64,000 bases of DNA. Origin: Phlyctochytrium arcticum. Lineage: Eukaryota > Chytridiomycota > Chytridiomycetes > Chytridiales > Chytridiaceae. Below the pieces are notes generated by a model, which saw only the letters and a program-made list of their open reading frames with translations, ran no database searches and had not been told where the DNA came from. Both the position numbers and the translations under genes were made by a program. Position 1 is the stretch's first letter; each line of letters begins with the position of its first letter. Positions 1-11,161 of this stretch are shown here, in pieces. The stretch lies in the NCBI GenBank assembly GCA_025602905.1, contig JAHLKI010000029.1, forward strand, positions 62,001 through 126,000, read 5' to 3'.

Positions 1-194
1 CCCTGGTCGCGCAGTCACATTCTTTTTCATCTTTGAGCATACAAAGGAAGTTAATATCAACAGAATAAGAAACCAAGCAAGTCAGGATGGTACAACAGTC
101 ATCATACTCGAGTATGTATTTATATTCTAAATTTACAAAGCATCTCTCAAAATTTTCAGCATCCGGTCTATCATAGTCTATCCATAACCCAGGT

Positions 195-1159
195 TTAATG
201 GTTCTGGTTCTTGTTCTGACCGCTGTGGTTGTTTTTGTTGTTGTGGTCGTTCTTCTGGTTTTGGTGTTTGTTCTGGTTGTGGTTGTTCTTCTTGTTATGG
301 TCGTTGTTGTTGTTCTTCTTGTGGTCTTTGTGCTGGTCGTGGTTATTCTTCTTGTTGTGGTCGTTGTTGTTGTTCTTATGGTCGTTGTTCTGGTCGTGGT
401 TGTTGTTCTTCTTGTTGTCGTCGTTGTTCTTCTTGTTGTCGTTGTTGTCGTTGTTATTCTTCTTGCCATGGTCGTTGTTGTTCTTCTTGCCATGGTCGTT
501 GTTGTTCTTCTTGTCATGGTCATTTTTGTCATCGTCATGCTTCTTGTGATCATTCTTCTTCTTGTCATTGTTGTCATTGTCATGCTTTTTGTGGTCCTTC
601 TGGTTGTCACCGTGCTTCTTCTTGTTGCCAGAGTTCTTCTTGTGGTTGTCCTTTTTCTTGTGGTCCTTCTTCACTTCATCATGCTTGTTGTCAGCGTTGC
701 CAGCTTTGATAATCCATTCGTGACCACCGTCTTTGACGCCGTCCCACATCTTGGGTGCCTTCTGGACATGATCATCCTTCTTGTGGTCATTGTCCTTCTT
801 GTCGTAATCTTTTTTGTCGTCGCCCTTCTTGTTGTGATCTTTCTTGTCGTCGCCCTTTTTCTGGTGATCTTTTTTGTTGTCGCCCTTCTTGTGGTCATTG
901 CCCTTTTTGTCGTGATCTTTCTTGTCGTCGTCCTTTCGGTGCCAAGGAATTTGGCCCGGGAAAGGTCAGGCACCATTGGGGTTAGGCTTGTAGGCCGACT
1001 GTGAAAAAGGAAGCGGGTGTAGGATGAGTACATAGGAAGTTGTCAAGTGGGATAATTTGCTGCGCAGATACTCACCATATCAACGTCGGGCGTGGGGGCG
1101 CCGTAGGCCGAAGAGACAAAAGGCACAATGGCCGCGGCGAGGAGGAAGCAGACCTTCAT
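195..1159 (-). CDS. Secreted Lys/Asn/Asp/His-rich low-complexity protein, two exons
   Basis: The start at 1157-1159 opens a signal peptide (MKVCFLLAAAIVPFVSSAYG, then APTPDVDM). Exon 1 is 1076-1159 and the donor GTGAGT begins at 1075. Exon 2 reads to the stop at 195-197. It begins with imperfect repeats of a KKDHxKKGDD-like unit, passes through the only complex stretch (KMWDGVKDGGHEWIIKAGN), and ends in about 150 residues of K, N, D and H. Two acceptors fit the phase: CACAG ending at 999, or AAAG ending at 933. With the first, an in-frame TGA at 966-968 interrupts the frame; with the second, that TGA lies in the intron, so the second is preferred. A TATA box lies about 125 bp upstream. The protein is probably extracellular or cell-wall associated; the His/Asp content would suit metal binding, but that is inference. 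No family was recognised. Confidence 0.6.
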
Positions 1160-1282
1160 GTTGCAAATGGTAGGGAGTGTTCTATTCGATAGCTGAGGGA
1201 AGGGGAGTGTAGTGGTGGATGAGCTTTTCTTGTGGTAAGATGAGCTGGTGATGTTGGTTGGGAAGGGACAACCTCTACCGCT

Positions 1283-1290
1283 CTTTTATA
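1283..1290 (-). promoter_or_regulatory. TATA box of the Lys/Asn/Asp/His-rich gene
   Basis: TATAAAAG on the minus strand, about 125 bp upstream of the start codon at 1159, ahead of the signal-peptide exon. The same octamer precedes two other small-protein genes in this window. Confidence 0.45.
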
Positions 1291-2419
1291 CAAAATGCCT
1301 TTGGGGAAGGCTTTGGATCTTTGGTTGACTGAAGGAAGGATAAATTTTTTTTTCGATTTAACTGTCATCGTCGATCTGCGCAGTTGGAAACCATTGACCT
1401 GAGAACCATGCAAGACGTTGTGCGATCAGATTCTCTTTGCTATTGTTATTTTGCATCTGCCAGCTGGCGGTCGCTGCGCTGACATCTCACACGTTATGTT
1501 TTGACAGGCTCGGACTGTCATTATTGCGCAGGCGCGAGGGTTGACCGAGTGACACAGGGTAAATTCGCCTCAATTTTGGCATTGATGCTCCTTTTACGCA
1601 CCAAGAGTCCAAGACATAATTTACGTGGGCGGCCAAATTTCAGCCAGCCATACCCATTGCATCAGATGAGCTCAACAAATGAATACGTGTCAAAAAGACG
1701 CGTCGACCCGCAAACAAGCAGCGGCGAAATACCCACGGCGACAATGACTGTTTTTGTGGGGACGAAGGTTTAAAACAGATATTTTCATTTGACCGGGGAC
1801 TTGGGAAAAAGTCGTCGTGTAAAACACACCCTTCAGCTTGGACGGTTGTTCGCTTGGGAGATGAACCCTTCTATGAAAAGTAGGATCAAGGAAAGCCCAG
1901 AAAAGCCATTGCCCTCACAGATTTTACAAAGTGGTTGGCCATGTGGAGAGAGAGAGAGCGGGAACTAGAGAACCGGAAATTAAAACGGTGGGAAATTCCA
2001 ATGGCCATTGCTGTCAAATGTGGCTCGAGCCAATGACAAATGACCCAACGCGCCGCGCACACATCATTGGAATAAACAAACGCCTCAAAAATTAACACTT
2101 TTGGAAAAGACTTTGAGCATTTTGCGGCAAATGCTGCGATTGTGACGACGCTTTTCCCATTGGCAGAAAAGTATTCGTGCGGCAGCAAATTCGTTCATCA
2201 GAGGGAAAAGAGCTTATTAGGTCGACGACACCGGCAGCGGGCCCTCGCAGCGTAACTTTCGGATATTTTTGGTTTGCGATACTTTCACCACCAACCCCAC
2301 AGCGAAACTCACTCTTGGCCCTCATATAGTTTTCTCCACAAGTCTATTGAAGTAGTGATTCCTTGTCCGACTTTTGGTTTAGTGCTCTCCGTTCCCAAAT
2401 TCAACCACCCGCCGTCGCC
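1291..2419. other. Intergenic region
   Basis: This stretch separates two divergent genes and probably carries both promoters. ORFs up to 100 codons occur on both strands, but none has recognisable domains, convincing composition or splice structure. Confidence 0.4.
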
Positions 2420-5208
2420 ATGGAGCGCAACGACTCCCAATTCTATGTCATTGACGTCCTGACGCTCAAGCAGCCGGCCGGAAAGCCCTTTCATGTCGAA
2501 GCTCGCTTACGGGGACGTAGCCCAGTGCCAGGGTCTTCGGCAACCGCTAGGCATACCGCCTTTATTGAAGACCGCGTCCGCCGGCTCCGACGACGAACCT
2601 CTCACGTCCGTGCAGTCTGCGCGGCAAATCGGACTCGCGAAACTGGCGCCAAGTCTGCCAAACGAAGCAGGATTGCCGAGACTCTTCAGGTCGCCGAGCG
2701 CAACCGCCAAACCATTCTCGACCGTCAAGTTCAGTCCTGCGCCGAGGCTGTCGCTCATGCCAAACAGGTTGCCAAAGCGCAGTCGGAACGACTGGCGCAG
2801 CTTACTCTTTCACGCAAGGCTGCTCTGGATGAACGACTGCGAATTTCGGCATTACGGCGTCAGCGGTTGTTGACTATCCCGCGATCTCGCTTACTGGAAG
2901 CCCAATCCTGGGATGAGGATAGCGACTTGAAGACGGTTGCTACTGAAGCTGTGGTCTGCATTCAGCAATGGTGGCGGCGTGCCAAGCTGGAGCCCATCCT
3001 CAAGAGCTTTTTGCGTCACAAAATCACGTTGGAAAGCGCATTTGAGCAACCTTTCGACAAGCTGGTAGTGGCTATGCGCTCCCCGGTTCTCATCAAGACT
3101 GTTGCTCGCCTCATGGGTCGTCTTGGTCGCATGTCGCCCGACTCTGCAAAGTCATTCCGAAACCCCGCACGCGTATTCTTGAGCGCGTACATGCTGGCGG
3201 CTCATCCTACTGAGCTCATGCCTAATATGGTAGAGGACGAAAAGGTATGCGTTCCCTCTTTTCCATTTGAGATGGGGATCAATCACTAACCACAGCTTGA
3301 CACTTTTTGCTCTTTTAGACACTCAGCGAGTTGGCTAAAAACATGCTCAAAGAATTTGAGGCGTACTTGGCGGCAATCGACAGTGGCTCTGGCTATCAAC
3401 CTCCTTCCGCATTCCTCGCGTTGTGGGCAACCTACTACAGTGCATTTCAAACTTGGAAGGCGGCCGACTCAGCAAAGATTATCGACGGCATGATTGCGCA
3501 CTTTATGCAGCTGGAACGTCTGTGGTTGTCTGTCAAGGATCAGATTGACGCGGACGAACAATGGGCACCCCGCATCACAGAACATCAACAACAAATTCAC
3601 CGCAGCCTTTCAAAGTTCGGCGATGAGGCTTTGCAGCGCTTGCATACTGAACGGGACTCCCTTCGTATGAGTTTTGACGCTTCTACCGACCCTGTCCCCT
3701 CAAGCGACATTCTGTCTACGTCCCCACAAGTGTTCCCATCCCAAAACAGCTCTCCAGATCGCCGCTCAGACTCCGTTAGCCCCTCCCGAACACCTCCTCG
3801 CACATCACCTACTCCTAGCATCGCCAACGGACCCAAAGTTTCTACGGGTGGCCCTGTGTCACGCTCCCAAACCATTAGTCCCACCGTCCCCACCATGGAA
3901 CACGCAGATCCTCAGTTAACCGCTTTCGGCGGCAACCGTCTCAGCAATGCGCAGCTGGCTCATGAATTGGTGATGGATCCCGATTTTTCATTGAAGCCGG
4001 CCAAGCGTTCACCACTGGAGGAACAAGTTCGTACCATGGCGCGTCGTAGCTTTTTCGATTCCGTTCGACAAGATTTCGCCAACAACGACTTCGCCCGCCA
4101 TGTACCCGTCTTCATTGAGGAAATTCGCGACTCTTTGTTGGCTATGATGTCGGGCAAGAGCAAGCACGCCGAGAACATCAAAGAGGTGCTGGATGTTGCT
4201 TTGATTCGCCAGCAAATTGACAACAAGACATTCGACATTCTTGGATGCCTTTCGTACATTACCCAAAAAATGTTGCAGCTTTGCGCCCCCATCCGCGACG
4301 CCGCCATCCGCGCCATTGTCTCGTCAGCGGACTTGGGTACAGCTTTCGAGAAGATTTTAGATATCTTGGAGGACATGAAGCTGGATCTCGCAAATTACCG
4401 GCTACAAGCTTTACGTCCCGTCTTACAACAACAGGCGGTAGAGTATGAGCAAACAAAGTTTAATGAAGCTCTCGCGTCTGGCGTCGTCTCCCTAGTCAAA
4501 ACCAAGGCATGGCTGGAGGCTGCTGTTGCATCACTCAAGGCAATCAATGCGGCCCGCAACCCGGAAAACATTCAACTACCCCAGAACCGAGTTGGTTACG
4601 AGGAGGCATACAACGAAGCACTTTTGGGACTCATCTTTTCCAATACTCCTGTTTCGCCTGCGGACATGGCCGAAACGATGCTGCTGGATGCCGACCGGTT
4701 GTTTGGATTCCAGAACGAAGCACAAGCCACCACTATTGTCGCTGCCTTGGTTATGCTATCCAAGAATGCCGTTCGTGAACTGCGAGAGCACCGACCCGGA
4801 TTGACAAAGTTGAAGGAGACACTCTTTATTCTTTTGCAAGACAAAGGGACCAACGTCGATAATCTCGCGCTTCACATCATTCAAACCATCAACGAGTCGC
4901 TCGCTCGCCCGGGACAGACCCAACCCAAGATTAGCTCCGAACAAGAAACCCTCATCCGCAACATGGTCGAAAAGACCCTTTCCTACAAAGACCCAGTCTT
5001 TTCCCTTCTCAACCGCCGTATCCAAACCGCCATCAAGTACCAACTCGAAAAAGGACAGTTCAAAAGCGAGAGTCTCGCCAGTCACGGTCTGGACTGTGTC
5101 GAGAAGGAACTGCAGGAATTGTCTGTTCGGATCTGCCGTCTCGCAAAGCATAACAAGGAGGTCTATGCCAAGCACTACGACGACATTTTGAGCAAGACCG
5201 TGCAGTAA
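2420..5208 (+). CDS. TCP11 family protein (Sok1-like), two exons
   Basis: Exon 1 is 2420-3244, intron 3245-3318 (GTATGC...TTTTAG), exon 2 3319-5208; the product is about 904 residues. The start at 2420 sits in a good CGCCATGG context. The N-terminal third is Arg-rich and probably coiled (IEDRVRRLRRRT...). The middle has a Ser/Pro-rich linker (residues about 390-460). The C-terminal half carries the TCP11 signature: an acidic helix with EEIRDSLLAMM, then ALIRQQIDNKTFDI and LCAPIRDAAIRAIV. TCP11 proteins include yeast Sok1, linked to cAMP/PKA signalling, and mammalian TCP11 of sperm. Family membership is from these motifs; the role in this organism is unknown. Confidence 0.85.
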
Positions 5209-5591
5209 TCTTCTTGTATTTGTATGACTTTTTTCTCCCCCCGTAAATAATAGTTTTGGCCTACAATGTATATAACTTGATTTAATTTTCACACGTTTTC
5301 ACATCTTTCTTGGTAATTGACTACTGTACAGTCGAGTAAAAATCTGTCCAACGTAAACTTTGAGTGGGTATACATTTACAGTTGACGGCGTGCAGCATCC
5401 GCTGTGCTGGGGCCTATTAGCAGGACCCGAGGTCTCTCCCGACGGGGCGGCGCATTCCAGAAACATCAGGAAGAATCCGGCCACGCCCCAGCTGCAACCC
5501 AAGCACCTTCTTGCCCGCTTAAAACAGAGGGCATCATTGCATTTGCTTAAGTCATTCCGGAAATGACGCGGGAATGCATCCTGAACAAAAG

Positions 5592-5609
5592 CACACACAC
5601 ACACACACA
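5592..5609. repeat. (CA)9 microsatellite
   Basis: An uninterrupted dinucleotide run in intergenic DNA downstream of the TCP11 gene. Confidence 0.9.
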
Positions 5610-5850
5610 TATAGGAAAGATGAGATGGACCGCGTACAATTTGTCTGGCTCGTTTTCTACCTTTAACAAAAGTCGATCAAAATTATGCAGAGTGAAGAGT
5701 TTGATGTGTAAGATAACTCAAACAATATATTGATATGATGATATGCAATAGGGTAAGAGTTAAAGTTAATAAGGAGAAGCAGAGCACTACGCTATCTATA
5801 CAGAAGCGTATCACTAACTAACTTAAGCTTCCTGTGAACACCCACTCATC

Positions 5851-6003
5851 CTACTCCGACTCTTCCATTACGACTTCCCGATTTTTTCCTCTTTTGGGTG
5901 TTTTCAGAGGACGTGCTTCGCTGGCGCTTGTTGGATCCTGAGTCGAGATCCCGCTTGAACTGCCGTTCGACATAAATCCCGAGAACAATGGTGTTTTAAC
6001 CAT
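5851..6003 (-). CDS. Possible small protein or terminal exon, 50 aa
   Basis: A short minus-strand ORF whose composition looks coding: it starts MVKTPLFSGFMSNGSSSG, continues with a Ser/Thr-rich stretch, a basic TPKRGKNR patch that could be a nuclear signal, and ends VVMEESE. It may be a complete small protein, or the last exon of a gene whose upstream exons I could not find. No homologue was recognised. Confidence 0.25.
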   Translation of the reverse strand: MVKTPLFSGFMSNGSSSGISTQDPTSASEARPLKTPKRGKNREVVMEESE

Positions 6004-7624
6004 AAACAAACAAACAGGTGAGTGTTCCAGTGATAGGCTGCCGCGTCAATATCAATTTTGCTACTGACATACTGCTGTCGCAGGGCCTCAAATCAGCCTT
6101 GTTCCTGCAATCAAAGTACATGAGTCATTGCTGATTTCAAATAAACAATGCGACGTACGAGCCATTTCATTAGTCGGTCAGCCTCGTCTGAGCGCTCGGC
6201 CATTTCTTTTATGTACATCAATAGATGTATTGGCTAGGTTGGTGTGCACTTCTCGATCTGGTCGTTCTACCCGGAACAGCATGAGGCCTTGGAATATTTC
6301 CTTATTTGCGATTTTTTCGGTGACTTTCGTCACTTCAATATTTTTGAGGGCTGGGTGTTTCGCTAGTATCAGCGGCTACGCCATATACTTTATACTGTAT
6401 CCTTATAATTGGTGTCAGGAAACAGTCCTCTCTATTTTGAGCATTCAATGAGCAAAAGCTTGGGGTACGCCGTTCAGAATATGGGCTTACTAGAGAGCTA
6501 ATGGTGCTTATCAGGTTCTGGACGAGGTCGAGGTCGAGGGAGTGTTGGGCCGTTTGGAGCAGATGATATGTCTTGGGCGGTCTCTGGCCGCCGCTGGAAG
6601 CCAAGGTGTTGACCATCAGCTTTTGGACCAAAGGGAGGGGGAGTTGGACCGCCGGAACAGTGGATAAGTCTTGGGTGGTCTCTGGCGGCCGCTGGACAAA
6701 ACGAGGGAGTGCTGAAAGTCAATACAAATCAGTACAATTCATCATGTATGCTCTATGTGTGGAAAATACCTGGATCTAGCGTATTTGCAGGTTCCGTTCA
6801 ATGTATAGTTTGGCCAACGAGGCGTGGGAAAGCTGTTGGTTCCAGCCAGCAAAAATCGCGTTGCACCCGAATTTTCCCGAAGTCAGATGTATTCCAGCCA
6901 ATTGCTCAGTTGCTTTCATCAGCTGCAGTGGTATAAAGTGCTCGAATCTCAGGTACAGAAGTTCTGATGACGCGAATCTCAGGTCTTGGATTACATGCAG
7001 AAACAGATTCTCCAGGCGAAGAAGTCCGAGAGCAGATTTTGGACAAGGCAGTTCAGATGTTTAGGATCGGTTCTGATGTATCGGAGATGGCCTGCCGGGG
7101 GCTGCCATAGGCAAGGGCCGTGCTGGCCATCTGCAATTCCTGATATCCTTGCGTAAACAAACTCGAATCATGGCCGGGTGCGCTCTGCATGCCGTCTTAT
7201 TTCCTGTGCATCAGGCTCGATAGAAATGCCCACCTTTGCCGTACATCTCGTCAGCCAAAGTGGATATCTCAAATGAATGTGCACCTACCAAAGTCGGCCA
7301 GGTTCTTTTTGAAATCCTTGGTGACTACGGCTACGTACTGCATATATCAAGGCAAGCACAGAAAGCTAGATATATACCGATAGTGCTTTTGCTGGGACAT
7401 GCCTCCACTGGAAAATTTTGATGTTTAGCTGGTCGGCAGTTTCATTGTCTGCTGGTAAAATCCGGCGAGGTGGGCACTATTGGCGGAAGAGTGGATTCTG
7501 CATGCTGTGGTGTGACACTCCGCGTCTTCCGTCTCCTGTTTACTTGTGTGTGAATGCCATCTCGTCAAAATTGTCAATCTCGTTTCACTAACCGCCACAC
7601 TGCTTTTCCGCTTTTGCCAAAGAA

Positions 7625-8696
7625 ATGCGCAATGCAAATGCGCCTGATAGAGATAGAGATTCAGATGAGCAAGACGACACACCGCTCTTGTCGTCCAAGC
7701 GTCGCAAGATTGAGGAACAGACTGAACCGGCTGCTGCCTTTTACGTAGATCGCGAAGGGGATTCCCGCGAGCCGCACGGACTAGCCCAGCGCGGCGAAAC
7801 TCAGGATGAGGATGAGTATCCTGGCACCTTGCCGGAAACCATGGACGACGCCGTTGGGCACTCGTGGGAGCCTAGAACGAATCAGGAAGAGGCGGAGGAG
7901 CCAGCGCCCACGATGCAGCCGGGACCGAGCAGCAGAAACTTTTCTGCAGGAGAAGCCAACGCTGGAGACGGCAACCAACATCTTGCTGACATTGATCTCG
8001 ATGCGCCCTTGATTTGTTTATCAGACGAGCAGATTGTCCACCAGATTGAAGAACAAAGGGAGCAAACTTGGAATGCCCTGTCAGGTAGAGCCTTTCCGAT
8101 GCACTTGCCTTCCTTTCCTCATCTATGAAAATTCAGGGCAACTTTCGAGCATGACAGATATGATGGAGGAGTACCGTTCACTGCTAACCCACCCAATGAT
8201 GCGAAAAGAAAATCAATTCCAGGAACGCATCGTCCGTGAACTGCATGACGTACGCAAAATTGAAGATGAGCAAGGTACTTCAATTCGTATCATGAGCGAC
8301 ATATGCCCCACGAGCGTACTCAATGCTGTATTGCGTAGATCTCCTGAAGAGGCGGATCCTTGGTTTCTTGGATTCACTGCAACTGAATTTCAGCAATTTC
8401 TTCCGAGAACCAAGCCAGGACTTATAGTAGATCGGGACAGGGACTCATTATTTAGTGTGCCTATTACTGTATTCCAAAAAGCAACCTATTACATTGTCAC
8501 CCTACACCTGCCTCTTCACTTTGTGTCGTCGAGATGGCTTTTAGATTTAGGTATCAGATCATTATATTACATTTCGTGTCCAATGGGTCGAGAGTATTCA
8601 AAAATTATTTCTTTGATCCCTTCTTTTGGGTCGACTTTCGTTTACTACGCCGCTGAGGGGAAGTTAGAAGCGGCTCGCTCATGTCGTCGCCACTAA
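7625..8696 (+). CDS. Unrecognised acidic protein, two or more exons
   Basis: Exon 1 is 7625-8084 and intron 1 is 8085-8136 (GTAGAG...TTCAG), which restores the frame in phase 1. The N-terminal 150 residues are acidic and disordered, with a possible nuclear signal (SSKRRKIEEQ). The following DAPLICLSDEQIVHQIEEQ and the first part of exon 2 (MMEEYRSLLTHPMMRKENQF, RIVRELHDV) look helical and coiled. After about position 8400 the reading becomes atypical, so the true end may lie earlier behind another intron; the ORF as read overlaps the 3' end of the convergent signal peptide peptidase gene. Helical shape plus a disordered acidic N-terminus suggests a complex subunit, but no family is claimed. 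Confidence 0.5.
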
Positions 8697-10176
8697 TGTT
8701 GGCGGCATGGATCTCCTCAAATGTATCGGCTTCAGCGGTATCAACTGCTTTCCTGCCCTTCTTTGTCTTGGTGGACTCAAACTCATCCGCCAAATGCGCA
8801 AGTGTCTTTTTGGCAGACATTCGGTCTTCAGGTGAAAAGTTGAACACCTGTTTCAGCTCTCCGCGGGCAAGGCCAGTTATGAGTACCGATAATATACATG
8901 CAGGGGACAGATAGAGCAATGCAGGCTTGTAAGCAACGTTAGCGATCCGCCGACGCAGCAACAAAAAAAAGATTGCGTGAACGAACCTGCGCGGCTTGGA
9001 AATTATGCATGACCACCACTGTGGTAATCAAACCAAGAGCATAGGCAATAAAGCAAGCTGTGAAATATGGCTTGGGGAAGGCGAGAGATCGAGGGTGTTT
9101 CTTGGAGGCAGGAGACTTCAAGTATCGATGATGATCAAACTGTAGACAAAGAGCGACGAAAATGCCTAGGAATAATGCCGTTAATGACCATGATCAAATC
9201 GCAAGTAGCTCCCAATGACCAACCGGGTATAACAATGTCTCCCAGGCCAAGAAGCGTGAATTGAACTCCTTCAGGTTTGAACCAATTCCCGCCAAGCACC
9301 TCAAAAATATCCTTTGGGAAAAGAACTTTGACTGGAGCGTCGAATCCCTTGGCTACAGTCACCATAACGTCTGTGCCAAACACCCAAAAGATGTCGTAGA
9401 CAAAGAGGAACGCAAGCAGAGCCATGCCCGTCTTGAATGAATCAAGGTTTAAAAGGGAAACGGCCGAAACAGAAAATGCCTCGCCGTAAATGTTGTTGAG
9501 AATCCAGTGCTTGGTCATGGCGTAGAGGCCGGCAATGACTACAGATACGACAATGAGGAAGAGATGGTACGTGCCAAAATGGTAGGAAGCAATTTCTGTT
9601 CCGCGGGTGCTCAAGGTCAGAGGGAGTAACTTTTAGAGAATGGTATACATCATCCTTCTCCAACCTGTCTTTTGTTTCCACATATCCACGCGATACTCCC
9701 CCTTGATTTTCCATCCAGTGACTTTACGGGATACAGCAAGGAAGGCTTTCAGCGTTGCCCCGATGCCCAGGATTGAGAAATAAGCGGTAAATAGAGCATT
9801 GAGGTATTCTTTATTGAGGTATTTGAAGACGAGGTACAGGGAAAGTAAAGCAAGGGATCCAAAGACGGGAAACCAATAAGCGTCCTCAAATCGGAAAAAT
9901 TCTGGCTCCTCGTCGCTATCAGACTCAGACTCAGACTCGTCTCCCTTCTTGCCGCCCTTCTTGGTATCAGACTCAGACTCGTCTCCCTTCTTGCCGCCTT
10001 TCTTGGCCGGCTGATAGCAGGTATGGTGATCAGTATGGGTCATTCAAGAGTGGGAAAGAGATGAGGGGTGCGCACACCTGCTTTGGCAGCTTCAGACCAG
10101 CGTAAGATCCATAGTAAATTGGCAGCACTGCCATCGTGCCCAAGGCCAGATAGGCGATCAGTAGTCCCAGCTCCAT
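8605..10176 (-). CDS. Signal peptide peptidase (intramembrane aspartyl protease), five exons
   Basis: Exons: 10078-10176, 9665-10010, 9224-9595, 8987-9165 and 8605-8925, giving about 438 residues with phases consistent throughout. The catalytic motifs of the presenilin/SPP family are present: YD in FLFVYDIFWVFG, GLGD in LLGLGDIVIPG, and QPALLYLSP, which is created exactly by joining exons 4 and 5. Several membrane segments surround them. The enzyme cleaves signal-peptide remnants and other type II membrane peptides inside the ER membrane. Oddities are a duplicated charged insert, KKGGKKGDESES, after the first membrane segment, and a Lys-rich C-terminal tail. The exon 2/3 junction has one alternative (intron 9630-9689); the chosen one (9596-9664) shares a GTTGG donor with intron 3. 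Confidence 0.92.
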
Positions 10177-10464
10177 AATTTCGCACTTTATACGCGTCCG
10201 CAACGTTGTGCTTTTGGGATCCTCCGCTGCAGCATCTTTGCGCTGGCAATGGCCAATCCTGACTACACGTGACCAACATTCTGCTTGCGCCACGGCAGCT
10301 CTGCGCGCCCTTGACCCAACGAAGCGTTCCGTAATTGTTGCGGCAATGTTTCCCTTCACCGACGTACAACCACGTTCCCATCGGTTGCGTGCAGATTGCC
10401 AGAGAATTCAGCAAAATGTCTGATCCGATCTGGCATCAGTTCGGACGAAGAAGAGAGGCGGCAA

Positions 10465-10725
10465 GCAAAGAAGAGGTGGCTCTTCTAGACAAAAGATGAA
10501 AATATATATTTACGGCAAATTCAAGGTAAGGAAAGCTTTTGTGGTGGTGTTCGTCGTCGTGCCTTTCCATTTGTAGACACGCTCTGAACTGATTTTTTCT
10601 TCTTTGATTAATGTTGACTTGCAGAATGAGCCGGAGGGCCTCGAGCAGACAGAAGATTAAAAAATATCTCTACCAAAAGTATAAGGTAAGGAAAGCTTTC
10701 GTGGTTGTCGTCGTCGTGGCCGTGT
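10465..10725 (+). repeat. Duplicated exon-intron segment in the H15 gene
   Basis: Two related segments about 160 bp apart (around 10477-10560 and 10637-10722). Each has AGACA(A/G)AAGAT, an A-rich stretch, and AAGGTAAGGAAAGCTTT followed by GTGGT and GTCGTCGTCGTG. Both copies read SSRQK-type H15 sequence up to a GTAAGG donor, so the duplication covers an exon end and the start of its intron. Confidence 0.6.
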
Positions 10726-11161
10726 TGGGGTCACGCTGTCAGTCTTGAGATGCTCAGTGTGGGATGGGACTTTTTGGAGGATCGCGTGTTTTACTCTCGC
10801 GTTTCACTTCGCATCTTGCCATTATGGAAGGCAACACCGGTTACTTCATCAATCTTAGCCAATACTTATACTGCATCTTGTCACTAGGGAATTACAAAAT
10901 CCCACAACAAATATATCAATAGCGCAATTCAACAAGGGGTTGAAAAAAAAAATTCTATCAACCGAAGGGCACTAGTGGGCCCATTAAGTTGGCGCGAACG
11001 GCCACGGTACAGACGCAGACGGGGGGGTTATTCGATGAGTTATTTCAGAATCAATTTACTGTGCCCAATCCCATTCAAGTGCAACCAAAGAATCAAGATA
11101 AGTTCTGGCCGACCCACGCGAACAAGGAATGGAGCGAGAAAAGTGGGAAAGTCTACAAGAT
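10626..11161 (+). pseudogene. Linker histone H1/H5-type (H15) domain gene, frameshifted
   Basis: Exon A (10626-10685) reads SSRQKIKKYLYQKYK and ends at a GTAAGG donor. Exon B (10888-11161) follows a CACTAG acceptor, reads NKYINSAIQQGVEKK and then, after a one-base frame change in a run of ten A (10943-10952), FYQPKGTSGPIKLA. Together these match helices 2-3 and the wing of the H15 winged-helix fold of linker histones. Exon B continues about 50 residues without the usual Lys-rich tail and ends at a GTAAGT donor. Helix 1 was not found. A degenerate copy of exon A lies at about 10460-10525. The A-run frameshift may be a real lesion or a sequencing error, so this is a damaged or misread H1-like gene. 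Confidence 0.5.

Larger units (their letters stand above)
5209..7624. other. Gene-poor intergenic region with imperfect tandem repeats
   Basis: No convincing gene spans this 2.4 kb. It holds a CA microsatellite (5592-5609), a short minus-strand ORF (5851-6003), and two imperfect copies of about 108 bp around 6520-6610 and 6625-6715, each carrying the core GGTCTCTGGC followed by a CCGC-rich stretch. A short repeat CGAATCTCAGGT occurs near 6940 and 6971. The repeated part may be debris of a Pro/Leu-rich coding sequence, but no frame stays open through both copies. Confidence 0.4.

Noticed and set aside
198..1004. A 268-codon Val/Leu-rich plus-strand ORF
   Set aside because: It is the complement of the Lys/Asn/Asp/His repeat of the minus-strand gene; its composition is an artefact of that repeat.
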